A stretch of DNA of 64,000 bases from Rhizobium favelukesii (lineage in GTDB: Bacteria > Pseudomonadota > Alphaproteobacteria > Rhizobiales > Rhizobiaceae). The stretch's first letter is position 1. The number at the start of each line of letters is the position of its first letter. The notes beneath the pieces were generated by a model, which was given only the letters and a program-made list of their open reading frames with translations, made no database searches and had not been told where the DNA came from. Made by a program: the position numbers and the translations under genes. Below are positions 21,072 to 29,561 of the stretch, piece after piece. The stretch covers positions 310,001-374,000 of the forward strand of contig NZ_HG916855.1 of the NCBI RefSeq assembly GCF_000577275.2. The letters are read 5' to 3'.

Positions 21072-22451
21072 TTAAAATTCCACGGTCGAAAGAGCGGCCT
21101 CGGCCTCGGCAAACAGTCGGGCTTCGTCGAGGCCCGCGAATTCGCCTTTCTGCCAGACGATGCGGCCGTTGATCATCGTCAAGTCGGTCGGCATGCCGAT
21201 GCCGACCTTGGCCATTAGGCTCAGCGGATCGTGGCGTGTGCCGACATAGTCCATGCGCCGTGTGTCGATTGCAAAAAGGTCAGCGGCCATACCCGGTGCA
21301 AGTCGACCGATGTCGCTGCGGCCAAGCAGGGCCGCGCCGCCTGTTGTTGCATAGCCGAGGAAATCGACCGGAGGCGGAACCGGGTGGAGGCGCGTGGATG
21401 CCGCCAGGCACTGCAGCATGTAGGCTGAGTGCAGGCAATGCATCAGATTTGAATTGTCGTTGGAGGCTGCTCCGTCGCAGCCGAGCCCCACCCGAAGGCC
21501 GAACGCTGCCATGGCGGGGATGTCCGTCACTTCGGCGCCAACCAGATAAACCGGCTCTGGGCAATGAGAAACACCGGTGCCGCTTGCAGCCATTTTGCGC
21601 AGTTCGTCATGTGTCAGTTCCCAGCAATGGGCATAGAAGGCATCGGGGCCGGCAAAGCCGAGTTCCGCTAAGTAGTCGACCGTGCGCATTCCGTGCCGCG
21701 CCGCCATGACCGGGCTCTCGCCCTCGCCAACATGCGTGTGCATCTGGACGCCGCGATCGCGCGCCAGCGCGACCGATTGGACGAAGGTCTCACGGTAGCA
21801 ATTAACCGGCTGGCAGGGGGCGACCACCACCTGGCGCATGCTGAAGGGGCTCGCATCGTGATAGCTGTCGATCAGGCGTGCACAATCACCAATGAATTCG
21901 TCCGTCGTTTCGAGCATCTGATCCGGAATGGTCGAGCCCTTAGACTTCGGCAAGGTATTGCCGCCACGACCGGCGTGAAAGCGCATCCCGAGACGTTCGG
22001 CTGCCTCGAACTGGCGGTCGATCAGCCGTTTGCCGGCATGTCGCGGGAAGCAATATTGGTGGTCGAAGGCCGTGGTGCAGCCATGCTTGATCAACTCGGC
22101 CATCGCTGTGAGCGAGGCGTGGTAGAAGCAATCCTCGTTGAGCCGCGAGAAGACCGGATAGATGCGGTCAAGCCACTCGATAACCGAAAGCTTCGTCCAG
22201 TCGAGATCAGCGCGATTGCGCACGAAGCACTGGAAGAAGTGATGGTGGGTGTTGACGAGCCCCGGGTAGACGAACCAGCCGGCGGCATCTTGTGCGATTG
22301 TTCCGACCGGCAACTCGCTTTGGCCAAGATCTTCGCCGATCGCCTGGACCGCCCGGCCGTTTGTCAGAATGTCGACATTGCGTTGGACTGTCGGGCCCTT
22401 GCCCTCGTTAACGATCACAGCCGCGCAGTTCTTCAGGAGATAGCCGGCCAT
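21072..22451 (-). CDS. Amidohydrolase, 8-oxoguanine deaminase / TrzA-AtzA type
   Basis: The 459-residue metal-dependent hydrolase of the amidohydrolase superfamily has the metal motif NTHHHFFQ near residue 70, MHTHVGEGESP near 240, AHCWELTHDE near 275, and GLGCDGAASNDNSN with the metal-binding Asp near 325. The WTKLSVIEWLDRIYPVF and VAPCQPVNCY segments resemble characterised 8-oxoguanine deaminases, which turn 8-oxoguanine into urate and ammonia. Its place beside a BMP importer and a Rieske oxygenase supports a purine or other N-heterocycle as substrate. Exact specificity is inference. Confidence 0.88.
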   Translation of the reverse strand: MAGYLLKNCAAVIVNEGKGPTVQRNVDILTNGRAVQAIGEDLGQSELPVGTIAQDAAGWFVYPGLVNTHHHFFQCFVRNRADLDWTKLSVIEWLDRIYPVFSRLNEDCFYHASLTAMAELIKHGCTTAFDHQYCFPRHAGKRLIDRQFEAAERLGMRFHAGRGGNTLPKSKGSTIPDQMLETTDEFIGDCARLIDSYHDASPFSMRQVVVAPCQPVNCYRETFVQSVALARDRGVQMHTHVGEGESPVMAARHGMRTVDYLAELGFAGPDAFYAHCWELTHDELRKMAASGTGVSHCPEPVYLVGAEVTDIPAMAAFGLRVGLGCDGAASNDNSNLMHCLHSAYMLQCLAASTRLHPVPPPVDFLGYATTGGAALLGRSDIGRLAPGMAADLFAIDTRRMDYVGTRHDPLSLMAKVGIGMPTDLTMINGRIVWQKGEFAGLDEARLFAEAEAALSTVEF

Positions 22452-22452
22452 G

Positions 22453-23112
22453 TCACTCCTCGCCCGACCCGATCTGAGGTTCGGGCTTCAGCTCGTGCAG
22501 TCGGTGGATGCCGGGCATCTCGATGAAGGCGTTAAGCGCGCGGATTGCGCGCGACCAGAGGCGGATTGCGGGATAGGGATCGAGTGAAACGCCACCGTCC
22601 GGCGCGAGCGCCACGTAGGGGAAGCAGGCGATATCGGCGACTGTCGGATGGCGTGATGCGAGAAACGGCATGCCGCGCAGCTTCTGTTCGACGAGCCCGG
22701 CTTCCAACTCGCGTAGCGCCGTAATCCCCTGTGCCTGGAGGACGGCAATATCCCCCGGACGCAGTAGCATCTCATGCAGACGCGCGCCGCCAAGACTTGC
22801 CGTCAGCCGGTGCGAAAAGGAAAGCCACTGCTGCACGCGGGCGGCTTCCTCGGCCGTGCCGCCGCCGAGCCACTCTGGAGCACTCCTTGCCGCTAGATAA
22901 ACAAGCATGGAAGACGATTCGGTCAGGATCAGCTCGCCGTCCTTGAGGATCGGTATGGAGCCTGCAGGGTTAATCGCCATGAGCTCGAGCCCGCGATGCT
23001 CGGCGCCGGGATGAAAATCCACCGGTCTGATATCGAGCTTGACGCCCGTCAGTGCCGCCATCAGACGCACTTTGTAGCAGCTGGGCGAAAGGATATAATC
23101 GTAGAGCTTCAT
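22453..23112 (-). CDS. Glutathione S-transferase family protein (zeta/maleylacetoacetate-isomerase-like)
   Basis: The 219-residue protein has an N-terminal thioredoxin-like domain (SPSCYKVRLMAAL, then NPAGSIPIL with the cis-Pro, and LTESSSMLVYL) and a helical C-terminal domain with HPTVADIACFPYVALAPDGG. The Ser-containing N-terminal motif fits zeta/MAAI types that isomerise ring-cleavage products with glutathione. Its start overlaps the oxygenase gene by 4 bases and its stop abuts the deaminase gene, so it belongs to the same pathway. What it isomerises or conjugates is unknown. Confidence 0.9.
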   Translation of the reverse strand: MKLYDYILSPSCYKVRLMAALTGVKLDIRPVDFHPGAEHRGLELMAINPAGSIPILKDGELILTESSSMLVYLAARSAPEWLGGGTAEEAARVQQWLSFSHRLTASLGGARLHEMLLRPGDIAVLQAQGITALRELEAGLVEQKLRGMPFLASRHPTVADIACFPYVALAPDGGVSLDPYPAIRLWSRAIRALNAFIEMPGIHRLHELKPEPQIGSGEE

Positions 23113-23945
23113 TGCGCCACCAACTGTGCGCCATAGGTGTAGTCGTGGCGTTTCAGCCAGCGTCGGTAAGCGACCGACGTCAGGTCGGCTCGCGTCGGGA
23201 TTTCCATACCGGGGTCGAGTGGCAGAAGAGGCGGGATCTGGTTTTCAAGGATCGACCGGTCCTGGAGAAAGATCGTCTGCTGGAAGTGGATGAGATCGGT
23301 CATCGGTGTGACATCGTCGAACAGCGCCATCCATGGCCAGACGTCGCACAGATCTTCAGCGAGCGGTTGCACGAAGAGCGTGATGACGTCCCATTCGCTG
23401 GGGCGCGGCGGGCAGGTCTTGTAAAGCACCGAGCAGGTCGGAGCCGGCACCCGGTACATGTATTCCGTCGTGATGCCGCCGCTTGCCGATTTTGCAGCCT
23501 GTGGCTGGTAGAACTTCACCTGTGTTGCCCAGACTTCGTCCTTTCGGATTTCGACCCTGTAGTTCTGCACCTCGGTGTGCGGTTCGGCCCCTAAGATGTC
23601 GGTATGCACGAAGGGAAAATGCGCGATGTCGAGAAAGTTCTCCACGGCGCGAAGCGGCGAACACCGCACGCGAACGACGCCAACATCGACAAATCGGCGA
23701 CCAGGCTGATCAGCCTCGGGGATCGAAAACAGGTCCTTTTGCGGGGCGCCGAGAGAGGACCAGACGTGGCCATAGCGAACGCAAACGGGCAGCGGGCGCC
23801 GATCGCTTGAGGTGACTGTAGCGCTGCCGCCGTCGCGTGAGACTTCGATCGGTTCGCCCATCAGAGCGGTCTTGTACGCCTTGCCGTCGAGCTGGCTGAA
23901 GAGGCTGACCGGATACCACTCGTCGAGCATCGCTCCTTGTGCCAT
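23109..23945 (-). CDS. Rieske-less catalytic subunit of a non-heme iron oxygenase
   Basis: The 278-residue protein resembles the catalytic half of VanA-like Rieske oxygenases. The iron site is clear: D106, H109 and H114 in NFLDIAHFPFVH, and a distal acidic residue in FLQDRSILENQ. The N-terminus keeps outer strands of a Rieske fold (DEWYPVSLFSQLDG, LMGEPIEVSRDGG, YGHVWSSLG), but the segment that would hold the two Cys-His pairs is missing. The cluster is instead encoded by the next gene upstream, whose stop overlaps this start by one base. The ATG at 23945 is chosen over longer frames that only cover that gene. An oxygenase acting on a purine or other N-heterocycle is inferred from the operon. 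Confidence 0.85.
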   Translation of the reverse strand: MAQGAMLDEWYPVSLFSQLDGKAYKTALMGEPIEVSRDGGSATVTSSDRRPLPVCVRYGHVWSSLGAPQKDLFSIPEADQPGRRFVDVGVVRVRCSPLRAVENFLDIAHFPFVHTDILGAEPHTEVQNYRVEIRKDEVWATQVKFYQPQAAKSASGGITTEYMYRVPAPTCSVLYKTCPPRPSEWDVITLFVQPLAEDLCDVWPWMALFDDVTPMTDLIHFQQTIFLQDRSILENQIPPLLPLDPGMEIPTRADLTSVAYRRWLKRHDYTYGAQLVAQ

Positions 23946-24595
23946 CACGCAAGCCCTTTTGTTTCGACGTCTTCGGCCACGCGCCGGACGGTCTCGGCGG
24001 CCCGGGAGGCCAAGATGCGTTCGCAAGGCGTGGCATCGCCATTGAGAAGAACATGAACGAGCGTCTGGGCCTGCGCCTGTGCGACAAGCAAAAGTGACAT
24101 CTCTTTCGAATGCCGCGCGGTCCTGAGAAGGCCGTCGGCGCCCGTCTTTTCGCCGGCTGCGGCTTCAATGGCGGCGATGCCGGCATCAGCCGTCAGCGAG
24201 CGCAGAGGCAAGAGGCCTTGAAATCGCGGTGGCCCGTCGTCCCGCTCTCCAACAGCGACCCAGATCACCCCGCCGGATTCTTCGACCTGTTGTGTTGCGA
24301 CGCGGATCGTCTGCGGCGGAATGAGGCCCGGATGGGCCGGAATGCGCAGACAGTGTCCGGCCTGTGCATAACTCCAGCCGTGATAGATGCAGGACAAAGC
24401 CTCGCCGCGGACAAAGCCATGGGACAGGCGCATGCCACGATGCGGACATCGGTCCGCCGATGCAGATGCACGCCCTGCCTCGCTTCTCCACAGCGCGATC
24501 GATCCGGCCGGTGTGCGTGCCGGCATTACCGTTCCCGACGGCAGATCCGCGGAAAGGGCGACTGGCGTCCAACAGCCCGTCGTATCGGGTGGCAT
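23945..24595 (-). CDS. Stand-alone Rieske [2Fe-2S] protein, partner of the split oxygenase
   Basis: In this 216-residue protein the first half is a Rieske domain with C50-P-H52 and C69-x-x-H72 (RCPHRG and CIYHGWSY), the spacing of ring-hydroxylating oxygenases. After about residue 125 comes a helical stretch of about 90 residues (EAAAGEKTGADGLLRTARHS, then VHVLLNGDATPCERILASRA) that I cannot assign. It is the first gene of the eight-gene purine-type operon; an A/T-rich region of about 150 bases upstream should carry the promoter. It probably passes electrons to the Rieske-less subunit next to it. No reductase gene is nearby. Confidence 0.86.
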   Translation of the reverse strand: MPPDTTGCWTPVALSADLPSGTVMPARTPAGSIALWRSEAGRASASADRCPHRGMRLSHGFVRGEALSCIYHGWSYAQAGHCLRIPAHPGLIPPQTIRVATQQVEESGGVIWVAVGERDDGPPRFQGLLPLRSLTADAGIAAIEAAAGEKTGADGLLRTARHSKEMSLLLVAQAQAQTLVHVLLNGDATPCERILASRAAETVRRVAEDVETKGLA

Positions 24596-24754
24596 GGCTA
24601 AACTTTCACAATATTATCAATGTCTTGCCAGTTGCAAACGCGACGCCAAAGGCGGGCGGCCTGCTCCAGACAGCCCTCACGTTTGCATAATTATTTCGCA
24701 TTGGCAACGCTGATTAAATAAAGGGCAGGGGATAATTCTGCGGCTGCGCAACTG

Positions 24755-25024
24755 TCAATCTGCGTCGCTGCCGACCAGTGTGCGAAGGATCGTTTCGACC
24801 CAGACGTCGATCGGCCCGAGACAGCAGCCCATCTCCATCATGTCGATCAGTTCTGTCGGCCCGGTGACCTCCAGTTCGATCCGATCGGCGCTCGTATGAG
24901 ATATGGCCTGCGACAGCCCAAGCTTTGCCGCGTGGCGTTCAATCCATGGAATGAAGGAGGCGGCATCAAGATCACCAAGGATCGTCATCCGTTCCTGCGA
25001 TGGGCTTTGATGTTCTTCGGTCAT
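24755..25024 (-). CDS. Small acylphosphatase-fold-like protein lacking the usual catalytic residues
   Basis: In this 89-residue protein the spacing FIPWIERHAAKLGL, then IELEVTGPTELIDMMEMG, and GPIDVWVETI recalls the acylphosphatase fold. The Arg expected in the VQGVGFR loop and the Asn expected in WVRNLPDG are replaced (SFIPW and ISHTSADR), so it should not hydrolyse acyl phosphates. I take the ATG at 25024 (MTEEHQSPSQ); an in-frame start at 25117 is possible but lacks a good site. It is upstream of and co-oriented with the purine operon, separated by about 160 bases. The relationship is tentative. Confidence 0.6.
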   Translation of the reverse strand: MTEEHQSPSQERMTILGDLDAASFIPWIERHAAKLGLSQAISHTSADRIELEVTGPTELIDMMEMGCCLGPIDVWVETILRTLVGSDAD

Positions 25025-25382
25025 GAAGGTCTCGCGGGCTTGCCTCTGGTGATAGCATAGCGCCGAAAAGAACTTGCGAAAGCCCCGTGATGCTCTTGTC
25101 ACCGGTTCCAGCTTCATCTGGGGGCGACGTGCACCTGCTAAATTTCGTCACGATCAGCTGCTTTAGGAAGGGTTCTCGCATTGATGGCGGCGGTCTTTGC
25201 GAGCGGCGGTCTTGGCATGTGTCGGCGGCGTGGAAGCCATGCCTTGTCTTGATAGATGTCAATATCCATTTTGGTGTGAGGCGGTCCTCGCCGCTAATAC
25301 CCGCCAATGAGAGAGGCCAATGAGAGAGATTGTGTAGCGGCTGGACGATCCCATCGCAGTCATGCGCGCTAAGGAGATCTCG
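25025..25382. other. Divergent intergenic region, no gene recognised
   Basis: About 360 bases separate the start of the acylphosphatase-like gene (minus) from a small plus-strand gene. I see no RNA gene or clear repeat. AAGGAGAT at about 25371-25378 is the ribosome binding site of the plus-strand gene. Promoters for both directions must lie here but were not resolved. Confidence 0.4.
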
Positions 25383-25664
25383 ATGCAGGAACCTGGCAAG
25401 ACGCTTGACGAAATGACACTGCGCGAACGCTCCGACATCATGTCGCTGGTCGCCGAAGCGCTGGAAGAAACCGCCGGGCAGGCGCGAGAAATCGGCGACA
25501 TCAAGTATGCCGCCAACTCGACCTGTCTTGCAAAAACGATCCGCGGCCTGGCCAGCGACCTTTCACCGCTGGAGCTGAAGGCGGCCACCATTCTACTCGA
25601 GCAAGGCATCTCGCTCGTCGCTTCGTTCGAGGACCGGGCGCGATCTGAAAGCAGTTTGCATTAG
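25383..25664 (+). CDS. Small hypothetical helical protein
   Basis: The 93-residue protein starts at an ATG with AAGGAGAT 5-12 bases upstream; an ATG at 25362 in the same frame is less well placed. It is strongly helical and acidic at first (TLDEMTLRERSDIMSLVAEALEE), followed by KTIRGLASDLSPLELKAATILLEQG. No membrane segment, signal peptide or metal motif is seen. The good binding site and clean frame make it likely to be real; I do not recognise a family. Confidence 0.6.
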   Translation: MQEPGKTLDEMTLRERSDIMSLVAEALEETAGQAREIGDIKYAANSTCLAKTIRGLASDLSPLELKAATILLEQGISLVASFEDRARSESSLH

Positions 25665-25718
25665 TGGGCTAAGTGCACCGGGCCGTTCGGCGTCTGAGAT
25701 CGTAGTCAGAACCAGTGG

Positions 25719-25931
25719 CTATCCGATCCCGAAGGGAGCGCGCGAGATGGGTGTGTGAATTTCGCGCTTTCGATGCAATCTTGTCCTGCCTCGTGCCGCA
25801 AGCAGCCTGTCCATTTCATGCTGGCTGCTCCCGAAACTGGTCAGCAACCGTCGCGCTTCACCCTTGTCGAGGCAGTATTGTTTTTGCAGTGTGGCCGGCG
25901 AGTACGATGTTTCAAGCAATTCGTCGCGCAT
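25719..25931 (-). CDS. Small hypothetical protein (about 70 aa)
   Basis: A 70-residue frame starting at 25931 with GAAAGGAGA just upstream, a strong ribosome binding site. The core QYCLDKGEARRLLTSFGSS, followed by HEMDRLLAARG, has the look of small helical proteins common in Rhizobiales, but I cannot name the family. The basic tail may be less conserved. It is separated from the kinase gene by a divergent region of about 280 bases. Confidence 0.55.
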   Translation of the reverse strand: MRDELLETSYSPATLQKQYCLDKGEARRLLTSFGSSQHEMDRLLAARGRTRLHRKREIHTPISRAPFGIG

Positions 25932-26209
25932 GGTGTCTCCTTTCAGCTAGGAAACGATCGGCTGCAAAGGGCCGTTCCGTCACTGAATGAAACCGCGTGT
26001 AACCATGTGGTGAAGTGAGACGCGGTGAACGCATCACGATGATTGCGTTTAAGGGCGCTATTTTCCCACAATCTGCCACCTCTCGCGTTCGAGCGTCTAA
26101 GCTGCCTGGTGCTGTTAACGTGCGCTCTTGGAAACTGCGGCTTTGAACTCTAGACTTGGCCTGCGGCCGGAACAGGCGGCAGGCCAAGGGAAGGGAGGAG
26201 CCCAGGTTC

Positions 26210-28039
26210 GTGAAGCAGCGATTTCGTGTCCTTGTAGGGCTCTGCCTGTTATTGGCCGTTTGCTATGCTGCCACCTTTCCCGGCAGAGAATTGGCGACGC
26301 GAAGCTATATGGACGAGGCCTCACTGCAGGCCGGCTCCGCCTTGCGCCTCGCTGTCTCGGCACTTGCCGGGCATCTGAGCCGATACGAACCGCTCCCGGA
26401 GCTGATCGCCGACCACGACGATATCAAGCAACTCGTCAGTGACCCCGATAATCAGGCTCTGCGCGATAAAGCAAACACCTATCTGAAAGAGATCAACAGC
26501 CTGCTTGAATCATCCGACATCTATGTGATGAGGATGAATGGCGATACCATCGCCGCAAGCAATTATGATGGCCCGACGAGCTTCGTGGGGGAGAATTTCA
26601 GCTACCGACCCTACTTCCAGGATGCTGCAAAAGGCAGTCAGGCGCGGTTCTACGCGCTCGGCACCACCTCGCTGAAGCGAGGCTATTACTTCGCCTCGCC
26701 AATTCGGGTGAGTGAAACTATACGCGGCGTTATCGTCTTTAAGGTTGATATCGATTCGATCGAGGCGTCGTGGAAGGGCGGCGAGTACAAGATATTCGTG
26801 TCCGATCCGGAAGGCATCATTTTCATGACCGGCAGCCCGGAGTGGCTGTATTCCGGCATCTTGCCACTGACAGAGGAGCGCCTTGAACGCACCCAGGCAT
26901 CGCGTCGCTATGCCGAGGCCGTGTTGAAGCCGCTTCCAATGAGCGAGCAGCATATGGGAGGTCATCGCCTGATCACGATTGCCGACGGTGGCGCCACCAG
27001 GGAATATCTGACCCTTTCTCACTACATGAACGACGCAGACTGGACCGTCAGTGTCCTGATGGACACGAGTTCCGTGCATGCACAGGCACGGACAATGCTC
27101 ATTGCGGTCCTGCTTTCCATCGGCCTGTCGGGGCTGGTTGTCGCGATCGTGTTGCAGCGTCGCGCACGCGCGCAGGAGAGAATGCGCATGCAGATCGATG
27201 CGCGCAGTGATTTGGAGCAGCGTGTCGAAGAGCGAACCGCTGATCTGGCACGTGTCAATCAACGCATCAAAGAGGAAATCGGCGAGCGACGGCTGACGGA
27301 ACGCAAGCTCCGCCAGACGCAGGCCGATCTCATTCAGGCAGGAAAGCTTGCTGGCCTCGGGCAAATGTCAGCGGCATTGTCGCATGAACTCAACCAGCCG
27401 CTTGCTGCCGCCAAGACCTATGTGGACAGTGCCGCGATGCTGATTGCGCGCAATCGCGTTGATGAGGCCCGTGACAACCTTTCTCGCATCTCCGCTCTGA
27501 TCGACCGGATGGCGTCGATCAGCCGGCACCTGCGCAATTTCGCGCGCAAGCCCAACGAGAAGATAGGTCCAGTTTCGCTTGCGGCCGTAATGGCCGATAC
27601 TCTTGAAATCGTTTCTGCACGCCTGAAAGTGGCGGACGCGACGCTCGTTGTCGATCTCGGCGAACCATCTGCCGCCGTGCAGGCAGGCTCGGTGCGCCTG
27701 CAGCAGGTTCTTGTCAACATCATCACCAATGCCGCTGATGCGGTGGAGGGTTTTGACGACAGGCGGATCCATGTCGTGGCCGCCAGCGACGGTGCCAAAG
27801 TGATCCTGACTGTGCGCGACCACGGGCCAGGTGTTGCCCCATCGATTGCCGATCGAATCTTCGATCCGTTTTTCAGCACGAAGGGCGTTGGCCGCGGCCT
27901 CGGGCTGGGCTTGTCGATCTCCTACAACATCATCAGGGATTTCGGCGGCAGCCTTTCGGTTGTCAACGCACAGGACGGCGGCGCCGAATTCCGGATTGTG
28001 CTTGATGCCGCGCCGGCAATCAGCGAGGCGGCCGAATGA
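26210..28039 (+). CDS. DctB-like sensor histidine kinase
   Basis: This membrane kinase of about 609 residues has a first transmembrane helix at about 6-22, a periplasmic double-Cache-like sensor region (about 45-285), a second helix near 294-316, then a coiled coil (ERVEERTADLARVNQR type), and a HisKA domain with the phospho-accepting His near 389 in LSHELNQPLAAA. The ATPase has an N box near 502 (NIITNAADAV) and G boxes DHGPGV and GRGLGLGLS. I chose the GTG at 26210 because AAGGGAGGAG lies just before it. Layout and length match rhizobial DctB, the C4-dicarboxylate sensor. Its neighbours are Tct-type transporters rather than DctA, so the ligand is more likely another carboxylate. Confidence 0.9.
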   Translation: MKQRFRVLVGLCLLLAVCYAATFPGRELATRSYMDEASLQAGSALRLAVSALAGHLSRYEPLPELIADHDDIKQLVSDPDNQALRDKANTYLKEINSLLESSDIYVMRMNGDTIAASNYDGPTSFVGENFSYRPYFQDAAKGSQARFYALGTTSLKRGYYFASPIRVSETIRGVIVFKVDIDSIEASWKGGEYKIFVSDPEGIIFMTGSPEWLYSGILPLTEERLERTQASRRYAEAVLKPLPMSEQHMGGHRLITIADGGATREYLTLSHYMNDADWTVSVLMDTSSVHAQARTMLIAVLLSIGLSGLVVAIVLQRRARAQERMRMQIDARSDLEQRVEERTADLARVNQRIKEEIGERRLTERKLRQTQADLIQAGKLAGLGQMSAALSHELNQPLAAAKTYVDSAAMLIARNRVDEARDNLSRISALIDRMASISRHLRNFARKPNEKIGPVSLAAVMADTLEIVSARLKVADATLVVDLGEPSAAVQAGSVRLQQVLVNIITNAADAVEGFDDRRIHVVAASDGAKVILTVRDHGPGVAPSIADRIFDPFFSTKGVGRGLGLGLSISYNIIRDFGGSLSVVNAQDGGAEFRIVLDAAPAISEAAE

Positions 28040-29379
28040 GCGGCGGCCGGATACTTCTGATAGACGATGAGGAGGAGATGCGTCGCTCTTCTGCCCAGGC
28101 ACTCAGCCTGTTTGGGCTGGATGTCGTTACCTTCGCCAATGCAGAACCGGTGTTGGAACGTGTCGGATATGGCTTCGACGGCGTGGTGATCAGCGATATC
28201 CGGATGCCCGGCATGGATGGCATGACGCTCTTGCAGCGCATACGCGAGATGGATTCCGAGATACCGGTCATCCTGGTGACGGGACATGCGGACGTGCAGC
28301 TCGCAGTCAGCGCAATGCATGCCGGGGTCTATGACTTTGTCGAAAAGCCGTTCGCGGCCCAGCACCTTGTTGGCATCATCCGACGCGCGCTGGATCGGCG
28401 CAGCCTGGTTCTCGAGAACAGGCGTTTGCGTGCTGTGGCCGGCAAGCGCGACGACATCGAGGCTCGTCTGCCGGGACGCACGCAGGCCATGGTGGATCTG
28501 CGCTATCGGCTGCGAGCCATTGCAGCCACGGATGCCGACACGCTGATCATCGGTGAGACGGGCGCCGGCAAGGAAGTCGTCGCCCGTGCGCTGCACGACA
28601 CCAGTGCCCGGGCCGACAAGCCGTTCATCGCGATCAATTGCGCAGCCTTGCCCGAGACCCTGATCGAGAGTGAATTGTTCGGACACGAAGCCGGCGCTTT
28701 TCCCGGGGCCCTTCGACCGCGATATGGCAAGTTCGAGCACGGCCGTGGCGGCACGATCCTGCTCGACGAAATCGGTTCGATGCCGTTCGATCTTCAGGCG
28801 AAATTCCTGCGTGTCCTGCAGGAGCGCATTATTACCCGTTTGGGCTCCAACGATCCCGTATCGCTCGACGTGCGCTTCATCGCCACGAGCAAGGTCGATC
28901 TGGAGACGGAAGTGGCGCGTGGGCGCTTTCGCCCTGACCTCCTTTACCGTCTCAACGTCGCGACCATTCACGTGCCCTCGCTTGCGCAGCGACAGGCAGA
29001 TATTCCGCTGTTGTTTCTCCAGCTGGTTCGAGAGGCGGCGGCCCGCTACGGGCGTAGCGACATAGAGGTACGGCCGGAGACGATGGGCAAGATCGGCTCG
29101 CGAAGCTGGCCGGGCAATGTGCGCGAATTGCGCAACGCCGCCGACCGACTGGTTCTCGGTCTCGACCTGCAGCCTGAGGACACGGCTTTGCAAAACCGAA
29201 AGCTCGCCGACAGGGTCGCCGCTTACGAGCGTGGCCTCATTGCCAGCGCGCTTGCCGCTCACGGAAGCTTGCGTCCGGTTTACGAGATGCTCGGTGTTTC
29301 GCGAAAGACCCTCTATGAGAAGATGCAGAAATACGGGCTTGAGAAAGGCGGGGCGGGTGATGACGAACTCGAAGCGTGA
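28036..29379 (+). CDS. DctD-like sigma-54-dependent response regulator
   Basis: The 447-residue protein has a receiver domain with phospho-acceptor D54 (VVISDIRMPG) and Lys in FVEKPF; an AAA+ sigma-54 activation domain (about 145-370) with Walker A GETGAGKE, Walker B TILLDEIGSMPF and arginine-finger region GRFRPDLLYRLNV; and a C-terminal Fis-type HTH (GSLRPVYEMLGVSRKTLYEK). The loop that normally reads GAFTGA reads GAFPGA here. It overlaps the kinase gene by 4 bases (ATGA). It most likely activates the tct operon that starts 182 bases downstream from a sigma-54 promoter, although I could not place a convincing -24/-12 site. Confidence 0.9.
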   Translation: MSGGRILLIDDEEEMRRSSAQALSLFGLDVVTFANAEPVLERVGYGFDGVVISDIRMPGMDGMTLLQRIREMDSEIPVILVTGHADVQLAVSAMHAGVYDFVEKPFAAQHLVGIIRRALDRRSLVLENRRLRAVAGKRDDIEARLPGRTQAMVDLRYRLRAIAATDADTLIIGETGAGKEVVARALHDTSARADKPFIAINCAALPETLIESELFGHEAGAFPGALRPRYGKFEHGRGGTILLDEIGSMPFDLQAKFLRVLQERIITRLGSNDPVSLDVRFIATSKVDLETEVARGRFRPDLLYRLNVATIHVPSLAQRQADIPLLFLQLVREAAARYGRSDIEVRPETMGKIGSRSWPGNVRELRNAADRLVLGLDLQPEDTALQNRKLADRVAAYERGLIASALAAHGSLRPVYEMLGVSRKTLYEKMQKYGLEKGGAGDDELEA

Positions 29380-29398
29380 TGGGTGGAAATCCACCCAT
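29379..29398. promoter_or_regulatory. Inverted repeat between dctD-like gene and tctC, possible activator site or terminator
   Basis: A perfect 8-base inverted repeat: ATGGGTGG at 29379-29386 and CCACCCAT at 29391-29398, around AAAT. It starts in the stop codon of the regulator gene and lies about 165-185 bases upstream of the tctC start, a usual distance for an upstream activator site of NtrC/DctD-type proteins. A smaller repeat, GCCCG/CGGGC, sits at 29473-29487. No T run follows, so a terminator is less likely. Confidence 0.4.
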
Positions 29399-29561
29399 GA
29401 TTCCGCCCGTTTGTCCCCTTTCCTACCCATCTTGTGCTATATGATGCAGGAAAATGCGACAAGCGGCACCTCGCCCGGTTGTCGGGCGCATTGAGCGCTC
29501 CACAGTAACAGTTGTGACCGGGGCGGGGGGAGCTGCTCCGGCCGGTTACCGGGAGGATGAA

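Noticed and set aside
27922..29430. Open frame of about 500 codons on the minus strand
   Set aside because: It is antisense to the DctD-like gene, with His/Gln/Arg-rich nonsense composition. The plus strand has all the motifs.
29400..29560. Sigma-54 promoter for the tct operon
   Set aside because: I searched for GG-N10-GC with TGGCAC/TTGC flavour; candidates near 29464-29482 are off in sequence or spacing.
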